Below are positions 1-6,790 of a stretch of DNA of 16,817 nucleotides, piece by piece. This stretch comes from Pseudomonadota bacterium (GTDB lineage: Bacteria > Pseudomonadota > Gammaproteobacteria > Steroidobacterales > Steroidobacteraceae). The stretch lies in contig JAEZCN010000013.1 of assembly GCA_023433515.1 (NCBI GenBank), positions 1-16,817 on the forward strand, written 5' to 3'. Both the position numbers and the translations under genes were made by a program. Position 1 is the stretch's first letter. Each line of letters opens with the position of its first letter. Below the pieces are notes generated by a model that was given only the letters and a program-made list of their open reading frames with translations, was not told the DNA's origin and ran no database searches.

Positions 1-6
1 GGAAGG

Positions 7-22
7 CGGCAAGATCTTGCCG
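7..22. repeat. 16-bp perfect palindrome
   Basis: Positions 7-22 read CGGCAAGATCTTGCCG, which equals its own reverse complement. It has no loop and no T-run after it, so an intrinsic terminator is not supported. It could be a protein-binding dyad or part of an upstream gene that ends outside the window. No function is assigned. Confidence 0.4.
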
Positions 23-150
23 TTGGTTACCCTTGTGACAGGGGTCTCATGCAAATCCAGGGCAGCTCCTAACCCCTTTCCCCCTCGGGCGGCGATCAAC
101 GCGAGCATGCAACACGTCGTGACATTCGCCTGGTGGAACCTGCCTGCCCC

Positions 151-175
151 GCCCGCCGACGAGCCTTCGGCGGGC
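151..175. terminator. GC-rich hairpin, possible terminator
   Basis: Positions 151-159 (GCCCGCCGA) pair perfectly with 167-175 (TCGGCGGGC) around a 7-nt loop. The 9-bp stem is very stable, but neither side has a T-run, so it is at best an atypical terminator. It lies in the gene-poor 1-341 stretch and may end an upstream gene outside the window or sit in the leader of the genes at 342-1096. Confidence 0.35.
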
Positions 176-341
176 CAGATCGTGCGTTGCACCAACGTCA
201 CGACCGGGCTCAGCGACGAGGCGTCTGAAGGCTTCGAATCCGCTGGACCTGTATCGCGCGGCCGCCGCGCCGGGTCCATCCGCCGCAACGGACGACTTCA
301 TCCTCGCGGCCGCGCGGACGCGGCGTGAGCGCACGAATCTC

Positions 342-530
342 ATGCGCACGCTGCTGCTCGTCTGCGCGATGGGCGTCGCGACGCTGTTCGCCCTCCGCTG
401 GTTCGACGCGGGCGAGCATTCGCCTCAAACTACCGACTTCGGGATCGCGGAAGGCCAGGCTGCCGCCTGGCTCGCGACGTTCGACCCCTACGTACCCACG
501 GGCTACGGAAGCCAGGAAGGATTGCCATGA
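342..530 (+). CDS. Small single-helix membrane protein
   Basis: This 62-residue protein is not recognised as a named family. Residues 2-20 (RTLLLVCAMGVATLFALRW) form one hydrophobic segment, followed by a short polar tail, so it is probably an inner-membrane protein with its C-terminus outside. Its stop overlaps the next gene's start as ATGA (527-530), which implies translational coupling and supports it as a real gene. The same frame reads protein-like for about 40 codons upstream (NPLDLYRAAAPG... then an Arg-rich stretch before the helix). That arrangement resembles small membrane proteins with a cytosolic helical N-terminus, but no standard start codon is present there. The 342 start may therefore be internal to a longer protein whose beginning is hidden by a frameshift or an unusual start. 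Confidence 0.55.
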   Translation: MRTLLLVCAMGVATLFALRWFDAGEHSPQTTDFGIAEGQAAAWLATFDPYVPTGYGSQEGLP

Positions 531-1096
531 GAAGACTCGCATTAGTCGGATTGTTCGCGTTCGTCGCGCTCGCGGCCAACTCCGCGGCGCCCGCCGGGTG
601 GATAGTCGCGGGCAGCGCACCGAAGGACTACGAATTCGACACGGACGCCGTGCAGGTCGCCGGCGGCCAGAAGAGCGCGCACATCAAGGGCAAGCCGGGA
701 GCCGCGGAGTCGGGGTTCGGCACGCTCATGCAGATGTTCGCGGCCGACGAGTACCGCGGCGGACGCTGGAAACTGTCGGCGCGCATGCGCACGCAGGATG
801 CCCGCAAGGCGCAGCTCTGGATGCGCGTCGACGGCCCTGACCAGAAGATGCATGGATTCGACAACATGGACGATCGCCCGGTGACGGGAACCAGCGAATG
901 GTCGCTCTACGAGATCGTGCTCGACGTCCCGAAGGACAGCGTCGCCATCGCGTTCGGGTTCTTCCTGTCGGGGCGCGGGGAAGTGTGGGCCGACGAATTC
1001 AAGCTCGAGCGCGTGACCACCGCGACACCCCTCACGGGCCGAATGCAGAAACAGGAGAAGCCGCGCGGGCCGGTCAACCTCGATTTCGAGGAGTGA
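527..1096 (+). CDS. Secreted beta-sandwich (galactose-binding-like) protein
   Basis: The 189-residue product has a signal peptide (MRRLALVGLFAFVALAANSA, probable cleavage near residues 20-23). One domain of about 140 residues follows, with the strand-rich pattern of galactose-binding-like or carbohydrate-binding jelly rolls: GRWKLSARMRT, AQLWMRVDG, WSLYEIVLDVP, IAFGFFLSGRGEVWADEFKLE. Similar domains occur alone or attached to bacterial regulators, and some annotations call them transcriptional regulators by association. No DNA-binding segment is visible here. The gene starts inside the stop of the small membrane protein gene (ATGA overlap) and ends 21 bp from the convergent DUF1080 gene. The fold assignment is by pattern recognition only; ligand and role are unknown. 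Confidence 0.7.
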   Translation: MRRLALVGLFAFVALAANSAAPAGWIVAGSAPKDYEFDTDAVQVAGGQKSAHIKGKPGAAESGFGTLMQMFAADEYRGGRWKLSARMRTQDARKAQLWMRVDGPDQKMHGFDNMDDRPVTGTSEWSLYEIVLDVPKDSVAIAFGFFLSGRGEVWADEFKLERVTTATPLTGRMQKQEKPRGPVNLDFEE

Positions 1097-1097
1097 C

Positions 1098-1111
1098 CGG
1101 CGCGCGCGCCG
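1098..1111. repeat. GC palindrome between convergent genes
   Basis: CGGCGCGCGCGCCG is a perfect 14-nt palindrome in the 21-bp gap between two convergent stop codons. Its position fits a shared transcription end point, but there is no T-run on either strand. In DNA of this base composition a CG-alternating palindrome can arise by chance. Confidence 0.3.
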
Positions 1112-1117
1112 ATTCGA

Positions 1118-2593
1118 TCAGAGCTTGCGCAGCCAGATGTTGCGGAACCGGACGAGATGTCCGTGATCCTGCAAGCGCAGCGGCGCGTCGCCGTGCGCGT
1201 AGTAGAACGGCGCGCCGATGTAGGTGGTTCCGCCCTTCAGCTCCGTGTCGTTCTGCACCAGTACGCCATTGTGAATGACGGTCACGCGGGCGGGACTCGC
1301 CAGTGATCCGTCGGCATTGAACCGCGGCGCGGTGAAGATGATGTCGTAGACGTTCCAGTTCTCGGCCGGGCGCGTCGCGTTCACGAGCGGCGGGAACTGC
1401 TTGTAGATGGACCCGACCATTCCGTTCACGTAGGTCGGGCTCGTGTAGTTGTCGAGCACCTGCACTTCGTAGATGTCCTGCAGGAACACGCCGCTGTTGC
1501 CGCGATCCTGGTTCACCTTGTCGGGCGGTAGTTCGGGCGTGAGCCACTCGATGTGTAATTGCTGATCACCGAAGCCGGCCTTCGTCTGGATGTCGCCCGT
1601 GCCCGGCGCGACGACCATCTGGCCATCGACGATGTTCCAGCGCGCGGGAGATCCGTCGCGCGCGCTCTGCCACGCGTCGAGGTTCTTGCCGTCGAACAGG
1701 ATGATCGCGTCCGACGGCGCAGCGCCGGGCGTCGCGCCCGGCGTCACCTTCGGGGGCACCGGGAACCAGACTTCCGTCGCCTTGGGCGGCGGCGGCAGGT
1801 CGTCGACGTCGGTCAGCGGACGAATCGAGATGTTGCGGTAGAAGATCTCGGCGCTTTCCGCCTGCAGGCCGATGCGGCCGCGGTCGAGCTTGACCCAGGA
1901 ATTGCTCGCGGCGTCCCAGGACTTCATGTCGCTGACGCGCATGTTCACGACGCCGTTGACCATGTGGGTCGCGCGATCGCCGCGCACGATGATCTCGAGC
2001 TTGTTCCAGCCCGGGTACTCGTTGACGCGGCCGTGGCGGACACGTTCGAACTTGCCGTCGTTGCCCACGGTGATGCCGACGCCGCCGTTCTCGGGGAGCG
2101 TGTAGCGCCGCGTCTTCGGGTCGACGAAGCTCGTCGCGCGCGAGGAGATCGCCCACAGGTCGCCCGTGTCCCCTTCCTGGATTTGCGACTCGATCGCGGC
2201 CGGCCAGTCGGCGGGACGGTCGCGGTGGATGTGGTAGAGCAGTCCCGCGTCGCGGACGTGATCGTTCCGCGGCGCGAATTTCTTCTCGCCCCATTTGTAT
2301 TCGAGGCTCAGGCGGTAATCGCGATGCTCGGTGTGGGTGACTAGCACGACGTTGGGTTGCTCGCTGCCCGCGGCGTGAGTGGGATAAGCGTGGATCGTGC
2401 CGTTCTCGACCCGGAAGAAACTCGCGGGGGCCGGCGCGTTGTCAGGGGTTTTCGAGGCGTAAGTTGCAGTCCACCCGCTGAGGTTCTTGCCGTTGAACAG
2501 CGGCTTCCAGGCCGGTGTGGCCTCCGCGGCCTGCGCCGCACCCGCGACAAAGAAACCCAACACCGCCGTGGCGGCGGCCGAAATCCGAAGCAT
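1118..2593 (-). CDS. Secreted tandem DUF1080 (3-keto-disaccharide hydrolase) protein
   Basis: The 491-residue protein has a signal peptide ending AAQA at about residue 22. Two DUF1080 (PF06439) jelly-roll domains follow, one at about 28-255 opening with WKPLFNGKNLSGW and one at about 296-489 opening with AIILFDGKNLDAW. A Pro-rich linker joins them. Each opening matches the family hallmark LFdGknLsgW. Some family members hydrolyse 3-keto-glucosides or 3-keto-disaccharides in the periplasm, and others act as laminin-G-like binding domains. The first domain carries glycan-handling-type segments (HVRDAGLLYHIHRD, WPAAIESQIQEGDTGD) and the second an equivalent NSGVFLQDIYEVQVLDNY. The gene follows tRNA-Lys by 45 bp and has a strong GGGGGG ribosome site six bases before ATG. 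Substrate cannot be read from sequence. Confidence 0.88.
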   Translation of the reverse strand: MLRISAAATAVLGFFVAGAAQAAEATPAWKPLFNGKNLSGWTATYASKTPDNAPAPASFFRVENGTIHAYPTHAAGSEQPNVVLVTHTEHRDYRLSLEYKWGEKKFAPRNDHVRDAGLLYHIHRDRPADWPAAIESQIQEGDTGDLWAISSRATSFVDPKTRRYTLPENGGVGITVGNDGKFERVRHGRVNEYPGWNKLEIIVRGDRATHMVNGVVNMRVSDMKSWDAASNSWVKLDRGRIGLQAESAEIFYRNISIRPLTDVDDLPPPPKATEVWFPVPPKVTPGATPGAAPSDAIILFDGKNLDAWQSARDGSPARWNIVDGQMVVAPGTGDIQTKAGFGDQQLHIEWLTPELPPDKVNQDRGNSGVFLQDIYEVQVLDNYTSPTYVNGMVGSIYKQFPPLVNATRPAENWNVYDIIFTAPRFNADGSLASPARVTVIHNGVLVQNDTELKGGTTYIGAPFYYAHGDAPLRLQDHGHLVRFRNIWLRKL

Positions 2594-2599
2594 GGTGTT

Positions 2600-2621
2600 C
2601 CCCCCGGTGAATGTGCGGGGG
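2600..2621 (-). promoter_or_regulatory. Hairpin covering the DUF1080 gene ribosome site
   Basis: In the transcript, CCCCCG (complement of 2616-2621) can pair with CGGGGG (complement of 2601-2606) around a 9-nt loop. The 3' arm is the G-run that serves as the Shine-Dalgarno sequence six bases before the ATG at 2593. Folding would hide the ribosome site. This may be translational control or may be chance base composition; no ligand-binding architecture is seen. Confidence 0.35.
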
Positions 2622-2638
2622 AGTTTATCGAAACGGGA

Positions 2639-2713
2639 TGGTGGGTTGGGTGGGGATCGAACCCACGACCACCGCCTTAAAAGGGCGCTGCTCTACCGCT
2701 GAGCTACCAACCC
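2639..2713 (-). tRNA. tRNA-Lys (UUU), CCA encoded
   Basis: The minus strand folds as a full 75-nt cloverleaf. The 7-bp acceptor is GGGTTGG/CCAACCC, the D arm GCTC/GAGC, the anticodon loop CTTTTAA with anticodon TTT, and the T arm GTGGG/CCCAC around TTCGATC. Discriminator A is followed by an encoded CCA (2641-2639). The anticodon stem has four Watson-Crick pairs; its outermost pair (27:43) is G-G. The gene lies 18 bp after the queC stop, the position tRNA-Lys occupies after queC in Pseudomonas. It is probably transcribed with, or just after, the tol-que cluster. Confidence 0.96.
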
Positions 2714-2731
2714 CCGCGAAGGGCGCGCAGT

Positions 2732-3400
2732 CTACACATACCGTGTCGGATCGGCGACCCCCGCGGCCACGAAGCCCTCGCGGCGCAGGCGGCAGGAATC
2801 GCAGCGGCCGCAGGCGCGGCCCGAATCGTCGGCCTGGTAGCAGGAAACCGTGAGGGCGAAGTCAACGCCGTTTTCGATGCCGGTGCGCACGATTTGCGCC
2901 TTGCTCATGGAGATGAGGGGCGACCGGATGGAGATGGGACTGCCCTCCACGCCGGCCTTGGTCGCGAGCTTCGCGAGATCCTGGAACGCGGCGATGAACT
3001 CGGGGCGGCAGTCCGGGTAACCCGAGTAGTCCACCGCGTTCACGCCGACGTGGATTTCCTCGGCCTTCAGCACCTCGGCCCACGCGAGCGCGAGCGACAG
3101 CATGATCGTGTTGCGCGCGGGAACGTAGGTGATGGGAATGCCGGTGGTCGGGGACGTCGGCACATCGACCGAATGATCGGTCAGCGCGGACCCGCCGATG
3201 TTCGCGAGATCTACGTGCATGAGCCGATGCTCGCGCGCGCCCAGCGCGCGAGCCACCGCGGCCGCGGCGTTGAGCTCTGCCTGATGCCGCTGCCCATAAG
3301 CCACCGACAGCGCGTAACACTCGAGCCCGTCCGCGCGCGCCAACGCGAGAACGGTGGCGGAATCGAGTCCACCCGACAGCAGTACGACCGCGCGTTTCAT
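2732..3400 (-). CDS. queC: 7-cyano-7-deazaguanine synthase QueC
   Basis: QueC converts 7-carboxy-7-deazaguanine to preQ0 with ATP and ammonia, a step towards queuosine in tRNA. The 222-residue protein begins MKRAVVLLSGGLDS, with the PP-loop SGGLDS at 9-14. It contains YVPARNTIMLSLALAWAE and the NAVDYSGYPDCRPEF signature. The C-terminal zinc-binding cysteines are C187, C197, C200 and C203 (CYQADDSGRACGRCDSC). The ATG at 3400 was chosen because the PP-loop must be near the N-terminus. The frame stays open for 75 codons further upstream, but that stretch runs through the intergenic repeat and the queE end and has no family similarity. QueE lies 76 bp upstream, the same pathway's preceding enzyme. 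Confidence 0.96.
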   Translation of the reverse strand: MKRAVVLLSGGLDSATVLALARADGLECYALSVAYGQRHQAELNAAAAVARALGAREHRLMHVDLANIGGSALTDHSVDVPTSPTTGIPITYVPARNTIMLSLALAWAEVLKAEEIHVGVNAVDYSGYPDCRPEFIAAFQDLAKLATKAGVEGSPISIRSPLISMSKAQIVRTGIENGVDFALTVSCYQADDSGRACGRCDSCRLRREGFVAAGVADPTRYV

Positions 3401-3409
3401 CCCCACCTC

Positions 3410-3465
3410 GGTGCCGGGTTCATATTCCCCACTCTGTGCCAATCCCCACTTTTTACACCGGCACC
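3410..3465. repeat. Intergenic element with GGTGCCGG inverted ends
   Basis: The 76-bp gap between queE and queC holds a 56-bp element bounded by GGTGCCGG (3410-3417) and its exact reverse complement CCGGCACC (3458-3465). CCCCAC occurs four times in and beside it, at 3401, 3427, 3444 and 3471. The GTGGGGA-type motif on the minus strand resembles sequences seen near REP-associated transposases in Proteobacteria (from memory). The element at 15690-15774 has the same ends, which suggests a dispersed non-coding repeat. Confidence 0.55.
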
Positions 3466-3476
3466 ACTGTCCCCAC

Positions 3477-4145
3477 TCACTTGCCGGGGACGTTGCCCCA
3501 GAGGATTTTGTGGAGCTGGAGCTGGAAGCGCACGGGCAGACGGTCCTCGAGGATCCAGTCGGCGAGCTGGCGGGCTGGCAATTGTTCGGCGCTGGGGCTG
3601 AAGAGGACGGTGCAGCGGTCGGCAAGGCCGAGCTCGGCCAGCCTGGCGCAGGCCCAGTCGTAATCGGCGCGATCGCAGATCACGAACTTGATCTGCTCCT
3701 CGGGGCGCAGCAGCGCAAGATCCTCGTATCGATTGCGGCGCTCCTCGCCGGAGCCCGGGGTCTTCACATCGACGACGCGTACGACGCGCGCATCGACACC
3801 GGCGAGCGGCATCGCGCCGCTGGTCTCGAGCGACACGCGATAACCGGCATCACACAGCGCCGTGAGCAATGGCAGGCAGGTCTTCTGCGCGAGCGGCTCG
3901 CCGCCCGTCACGCACACGTGGCGCGTCGAGAATTCCGCGACCTTCGCGAGGATCTCGTCGAGCGTGCGCCACTCGCCGCCATGGAACGCGTATGCCGTGT
4001 CGCAGTACTGGCAGCGTAGCGGACAGCCGGTGAGCCGCACGAACACGGTGGGGAAGCCGACCGAGTCGGCCTCCCCCTGCAACGAATGGAAAATCTCCGT
4101 GATCCTCAGGCGGCGCGCGCTGGCGCCGCCTGTTTCATCGTCCAT
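3477..4145 (-). CDS. queE: 7-carboxy-7-deazaguanine synthase QueE
   Basis: QueE is the radical-SAM enzyme that rearranges 6-carboxy-tetrahydropterin to 7-carboxy-7-deazaguanine, the substrate of QueC. The 222-residue protein has FHSLQGEADSVGFPTVFVRLTGC at about 19-41 and the iron-sulfur motif CPLRCQYC (C41, C45, C48; CX3CX2C). CVTGGEPLAQ supplies the SAM-binding GGEP. The C-terminus QLHKILWGN is typical of proteobacterial QueE. Its ATG lies 11 bases inside the end of cpoB, so translation is probably coupled. No queD or queF is visible in the window. Confidence 0.95.
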   Translation of the reverse strand: MDDETGGASARRLRITEIFHSLQGEADSVGFPTVFVRLTGCPLRCQYCDTAYAFHGGEWRTLDEILAKVAEFSTRHVCVTGGEPLAQKTCLPLLTALCDAGYRVSLETSGAMPLAGVDARVVRVVDVKTPGSGEERRNRYEDLALLRPEEQIKFVICDRADYDWACARLAELGLADRCTVLFSPSAEQLPARQLADWILEDRLPVRFQLQLHKILWGNVPGK

Positions 4146-4887
4146 TGGAAAGCCGCTTCAGGCGCTCCGTGGCGAGTTGCGCGGCTTCCGTTCCCGGATA
4201 TCGGCGCGTGACATCTTCGAGCGTCGCGCGGGCGTCCGCGTTGCGCCCGAGGGCCGCCTGGGTGAAGCCGACCTTCACGAGCGCGTCCGGCGCCTTGCGC
4301 GAATCCGGCCAGCCGGTGGTGACCTTCTCGAACGCCGCGATCGCGCTCTGGTACTCGCGCGTCACGTAGTACGCCTCGCCTAACCAGTACTGCGCATTGC
4401 TCGCGAGCGGGCTGTCCGGATACGACGCGACGAAGCCCTTGAAGCCGCCGATCGCCTTCGGATAGTCCGAGGACTTGAGCGCGTTGAACGCCTCGTCGTA
4501 GGCCGCCTGCTCGCCCTGCGCCGATCCCGCGGCGCTGGGGGCGCTCGCGGGCGTCGGTGCGGAACCGGGCCCGACGCCTCCCAGCGTCTCGAGCGCGGCG
4601 ATGCGCCGGTCGAGATCGCCGTAGAGGTTGCGGGTCTGGTTCTTCCCGCCTTCGGTCTGGTTCTGCAGCAGTTCGACCTCGCCGCGGATCGCGCGCAGGT
4701 CCGCCTGCAACCGGTCTATGCGTTGCGAGAGCTCGAGCAGGCTCTGGTTCGTCAGCACGCGCTCGATACGCTGCACGCGGTTGTCCAGATCGTTCATGCG
4801 GATCTGGACGGGATCGTCCTCCGGCGCGACGGCGCAGCCGACCAGCACGGTTCCCGCCGCGATGGCGAGCAGTCGAAGAGCTGTCAT
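4135..4887 (-). CDS. cpoB: Cell division coordinator CpoB (YbgF), likely lipoprotein
   Basis: CpoB is a periplasmic TolA partner that links outer-membrane constriction to peptidoglycan synthesis at division. The 250-residue protein has a signal peptide, a coiled coil at about 30-101 (IRMNDLDNRVQRIERVL and following heptads), a Pro/Ala/Ser linker at about 103-125, and TPR-type repeats at about 126-245 (YDEAFNALKSSDYPKAIGGF, YWLGEAYYVTREYQSAIAAF). The signal peptide ends in LVGC (C18), a good lipobox, whereas the E. coli protein is described as soluble periplasmic. The ATG at 4887 is preferred: the 25-residue upstream extension is polar and would bury the signal peptide. pal lies 19 bp upstream and queE overlaps its end. 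Confidence 0.93.
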   Translation of the reverse strand: MTALRLLAIAAGTVLVGCAVAPEDDPVQIRMNDLDNRVQRIERVLTNQSLLELSQRIDRLQADLRAIRGEVELLQNQTEGGKNQTRNLYGDLDRRIAALETLGGVGPGSAPTPASAPSAAGSAQGEQAAYDEAFNALKSSDYPKAIGGFKGFVASYPDSPLASNAQYWLGEAYYVTREYQSAIAAFEKVTTGWPDSRKAPDALVKVGFTQAALGRNADARATLEDVTRRYPGTEAAQLATERLKRLSNGR

Positions 4888-4906
4888 CGTTGCACCTGTC
4901 TGTGGC

Positions 4907-5425
4907 TTACCTGAGGTAGATGATTTCCACGCGGCGATTCTGCGCATAGGCCTGCTCGTCACTGCCCGCGACCGCCGGGCGCTCTTCGCCGTAGCTCACG
5001 GTCGACAGCTGCACTTCGGAAACACCCTGCAGCAGCAGCGCGCGGCGCACGGCCTGTCCGCGGCGCTCGCCGAGGCCGATGTTGTACTCGCGCGAGCCGC
5101 GCTCGTCGGCGTGCCCTTCGAGGCGCACCTTCTGCGTGGGATTCGAGGCGAGGTAGCGCGCGTGCGCGGCCACCACCGACTGCGAATCGGCGCGAATGTC
5201 GGCGCGATCGAAATCGAAGTAGATGATGCGCTTCGAGAGCAGTTCGCCGGAGGGGCCCTCGGCATCCGCGACATCGGCGCCGGCGTCATCGACTCCGCTG
5301 GTGTCCGCGGTGCTCTGCTGCTGCGGCGGCGGTTCCGGCGCCGTCTCCGGCTTGGATCCGCAGGCCGCGAACAACATCAGCGACGCGACGAATGCGGTGG
5401 CGGTAGCGAGATTTTTCATTTGCAT
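4907..5425 (-). CDS. pal: Peptidoglycan-associated lipoprotein Pal
   Basis: Pal anchors the outer membrane to peptidoglycan and is the outer-membrane end of the Tol-Pal machine. The 172-residue product has a lipoprotein signal ending LFAAC (C22), then a Pro/Gln/acidic linker at about 24-62. The OmpA-like domain at about 66-172 includes RIIYFDFDRADIR, LEGHADERGSREYNIGLGERR and YGEERPAV, and ends RRVEIIYLR. The N-x-x-L-x-x-R-R segment is the peptidoglycan-binding helix of the family. Two ATGs stand two codons apart (5425 and 5419). The first is chosen because AGGAAG lies six bases upstream. The gene follows tolB by 62 bp. Confidence 0.97.
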   Translation of the reverse strand: MQMKNLATATAFVASLMLFAACGSKPETAPEPPPQQQSTADTSGVDDAGADVADAEGPSGELLSKRIIYFDFDRADIRADSQSVVAAHARYLASNPTQKVRLEGHADERGSREYNIGLGERRGQAVRRALLLQGVSEVQLSTVSYGEERPAVAGSDEQAYAQNRRVEIIYLR

Positions 5426-5487
5426 GCCTTGCTTCCTGGATTGGCGTACTGGGTGGAATGGTCGATGGTTGGTGGATAGCCCGGGGC

Positions 5488-6786
5488 TCACGGCAGGAAC
5501 GGACCCCAGACGGGCTCGCGCACCTCGCCCGCGTCGGCCTGGAGCCGCGACGAAGTCTGCCCGTCGATCGAAATCGTCTGCAGGACGCCCTTCCCGCGCT
5601 CCCGTCCCGCAAGGATCAGCATGGCGCCGTTCGGCGCGAAGCTCGGGCTCTCGTCCTGGCGGCCCTGGGACAGGATCTGCACCGTGCCGGAGCCGAGGTC
5701 CTGCACGCCGATGCGAAACGCGCCCTGGTCGTTGGTGAGCACGGCGAGCTGCTTGCCGTCCGGCGAGATGCGCGGCCGCGCGTTGTAGGAACCCGTGAAC
5801 GTCACGCGGCGTGGACGCTCCGTCGAGCCCAGGGTCAACCGGTAGACCTGCGGATTGCCCGAGCGGTCCGACGTGAAATAAAGGGTCGATCCGTCGGGCG
5901 AGAACACCGCCTCGGTGTCGATGCCGGCATCGTCGGTGAGCCGCGTGAGCTGCTGGCTCGTGAGGTCGAGTAGATAGATGTCGAGGTTGCCGTTGCTGCC
6001 CGAAAGCGTCAGTGCGAGCTTCTTGCCGTCCGGCGACCACGCCGGCGCGCCGTTGATGCCGGCGCGCGCCGAGACCATGCTGCGCTTCCCGGTGGCCACC
6101 TCCTGCACGTACACCGCGGACACTCGCCGCTCGAACGAGACGTACGCGAGCATCTTGCCGTCGGCTGACCAGGCGGGCGACATGAGCGGGTACTTCGAGC
6201 TCAGGACGACGCGCGGATTCTCGCCGTCCGCGTCGGCGACGATGAGCTGGTACTTCTGGTTCGGCGGCTTGCCATCGACCGAGACGTACGCGATGCGCGT
6301 CGCGAAGGCGCCGCGCACGCCGAGGATCTTCTCGAACACCGCGTCGGCAACGCGGTGCGCGCCGTTGCGCAGATTGCCCGGCTTCACGGTCCATTTCTGA
6401 CCCAGCAGTCGCTGCCCGGTCAGCACGTTGACGAGCTCGGCGTCGATCGCGATGTCGCCGCCCGGCAGCGCCGTCAGCCGCCCGACGACGACGTAGTCGT
6501 TGCGCTGCTGCCTCCAGCCCGCGACGTCGACTTCGGATGCGGTGGTCGGTGTGGTGAGCATGTCGGAGCGCGGCATGCCCTTGAAGCGGCCGCTGCTCTC
6601 GAGGTCGCGTTGCACGATCGCGGCGACGTCGACACCGCCGTCTGCCGGCACCGCGCGCGCGAACGGCACCACCGCGATCGGGATGGGATCGGTGACACCC
6701 TGGGTGATGGTGAGCTTGAGCTGCGCGAACGCGGTGTTCGCGCATCCGAACAGGGCGAGCAGTATGCAGGCAGCGAGGTTTTTCAT
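5488..6786 (-). CDS. tolB: Tol-Pal system beta-propeller protein TolB
   Basis: TolB is the periplasmic protein that shuttles between Pal and TolA. The 432-residue protein has a signal peptide cleaved at AFA|Q (about 21/22). The N-terminal domain at about 22-155 includes IPIAVVPFA, VQRDLESSGRF and DYVVVGRL. Repeated propeller blades then carry the WSPDGK-type motif (PAWSADGKMLAYVS, PAWSPDGKKLALTLS, AVFSPDGSTLYFTSDRSG, RISPDGKQLAVLT). The ATG at 6786 lies four bases past the tolA stop. A TTG seven codons upstream (6807), inside the tolA end and with GGAG in front of it, is a credible alternative that would lengthen the signal peptide. Confidence 0.97.
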   Translation of the reverse strand: MKNLAACILLALFGCANTAFAQLKLTITQGVTDPIPIAVVPFARAVPADGGVDVAAIVQRDLESSGRFKGMPRSDMLTTPTTASEVDVAGWRQQRNDYVVVGRLTALPGGDIAIDAELVNVLTGQRLLGQKWTVKPGNLRNGAHRVADAVFEKILGVRGAFATRIAYVSVDGKPPNQKYQLIVADADGENPRVVLSSKYPLMSPAWSADGKMLAYVSFERRVSAVYVQEVATGKRSMVSARAGINGAPAWSPDGKKLALTLSGSNGNLDIYLLDLTSQQLTRLTDDAGIDTEAVFSPDGSTLYFTSDRSGNPQVYRLTLGSTERPRRVTFTGSYNARPRISPDGKQLAVLTNDQGAFRIGVQDLGSGTVQILSQGRQDESPSFAPNGAMLILAGRERGKGVLQTISIDGQTSSRLQADAGEVREPVWGPFLP

Positions 6787-6790
6787 GCGT

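Larger units (their letters stand above)
1..341. other. Gene-poor leader region
   Basis: No confident gene lies here. The region holds a 16-bp palindrome (7-22), a 9-bp-stem hairpin (151-175), and from about 225 to 341 a coding-like stretch in the frame of the small gene at 342. That frame is open from 123 but has no ATG, GTG or TTG before 342. A frame open at 17-328 has Arg/Gly-rich, compositionally poor protein sequence and is not called. Confidence 0.5.

Noticed and set aside
17..328. Open 103-codon frame on the plus strand
   Set aside because: Its protein is Arg/Gly/Ala-rich with no recognisable domain, and it overlaps the better-looking frame of the small membrane protein from about 225 onward. 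Its GTG at 182 is kept only as a possible start if a frameshift exists.
1559..2344. 261-codon open frame antisense to the DUF1080 gene
   Set aside because: Composition is dominated by Arg, Ala, Asp and Val as expected from antisense GC-rich codons, while the opposite strand holds a clear two-domain secreted protein.
2594..2713. Integrated element or att site at tRNA-Lys
   Set aside because: No integrase gene, no second copy of the tRNA 3' end and no composition change are visible in the window.
5426..6745. N-terminal extension of the pal frame through tolB
   Set aside because: The stretch reads as Arg/His-rich out-of-frame tolB sequence, while pal has a proper lipoprotein signal and a ribosome site at 5425.
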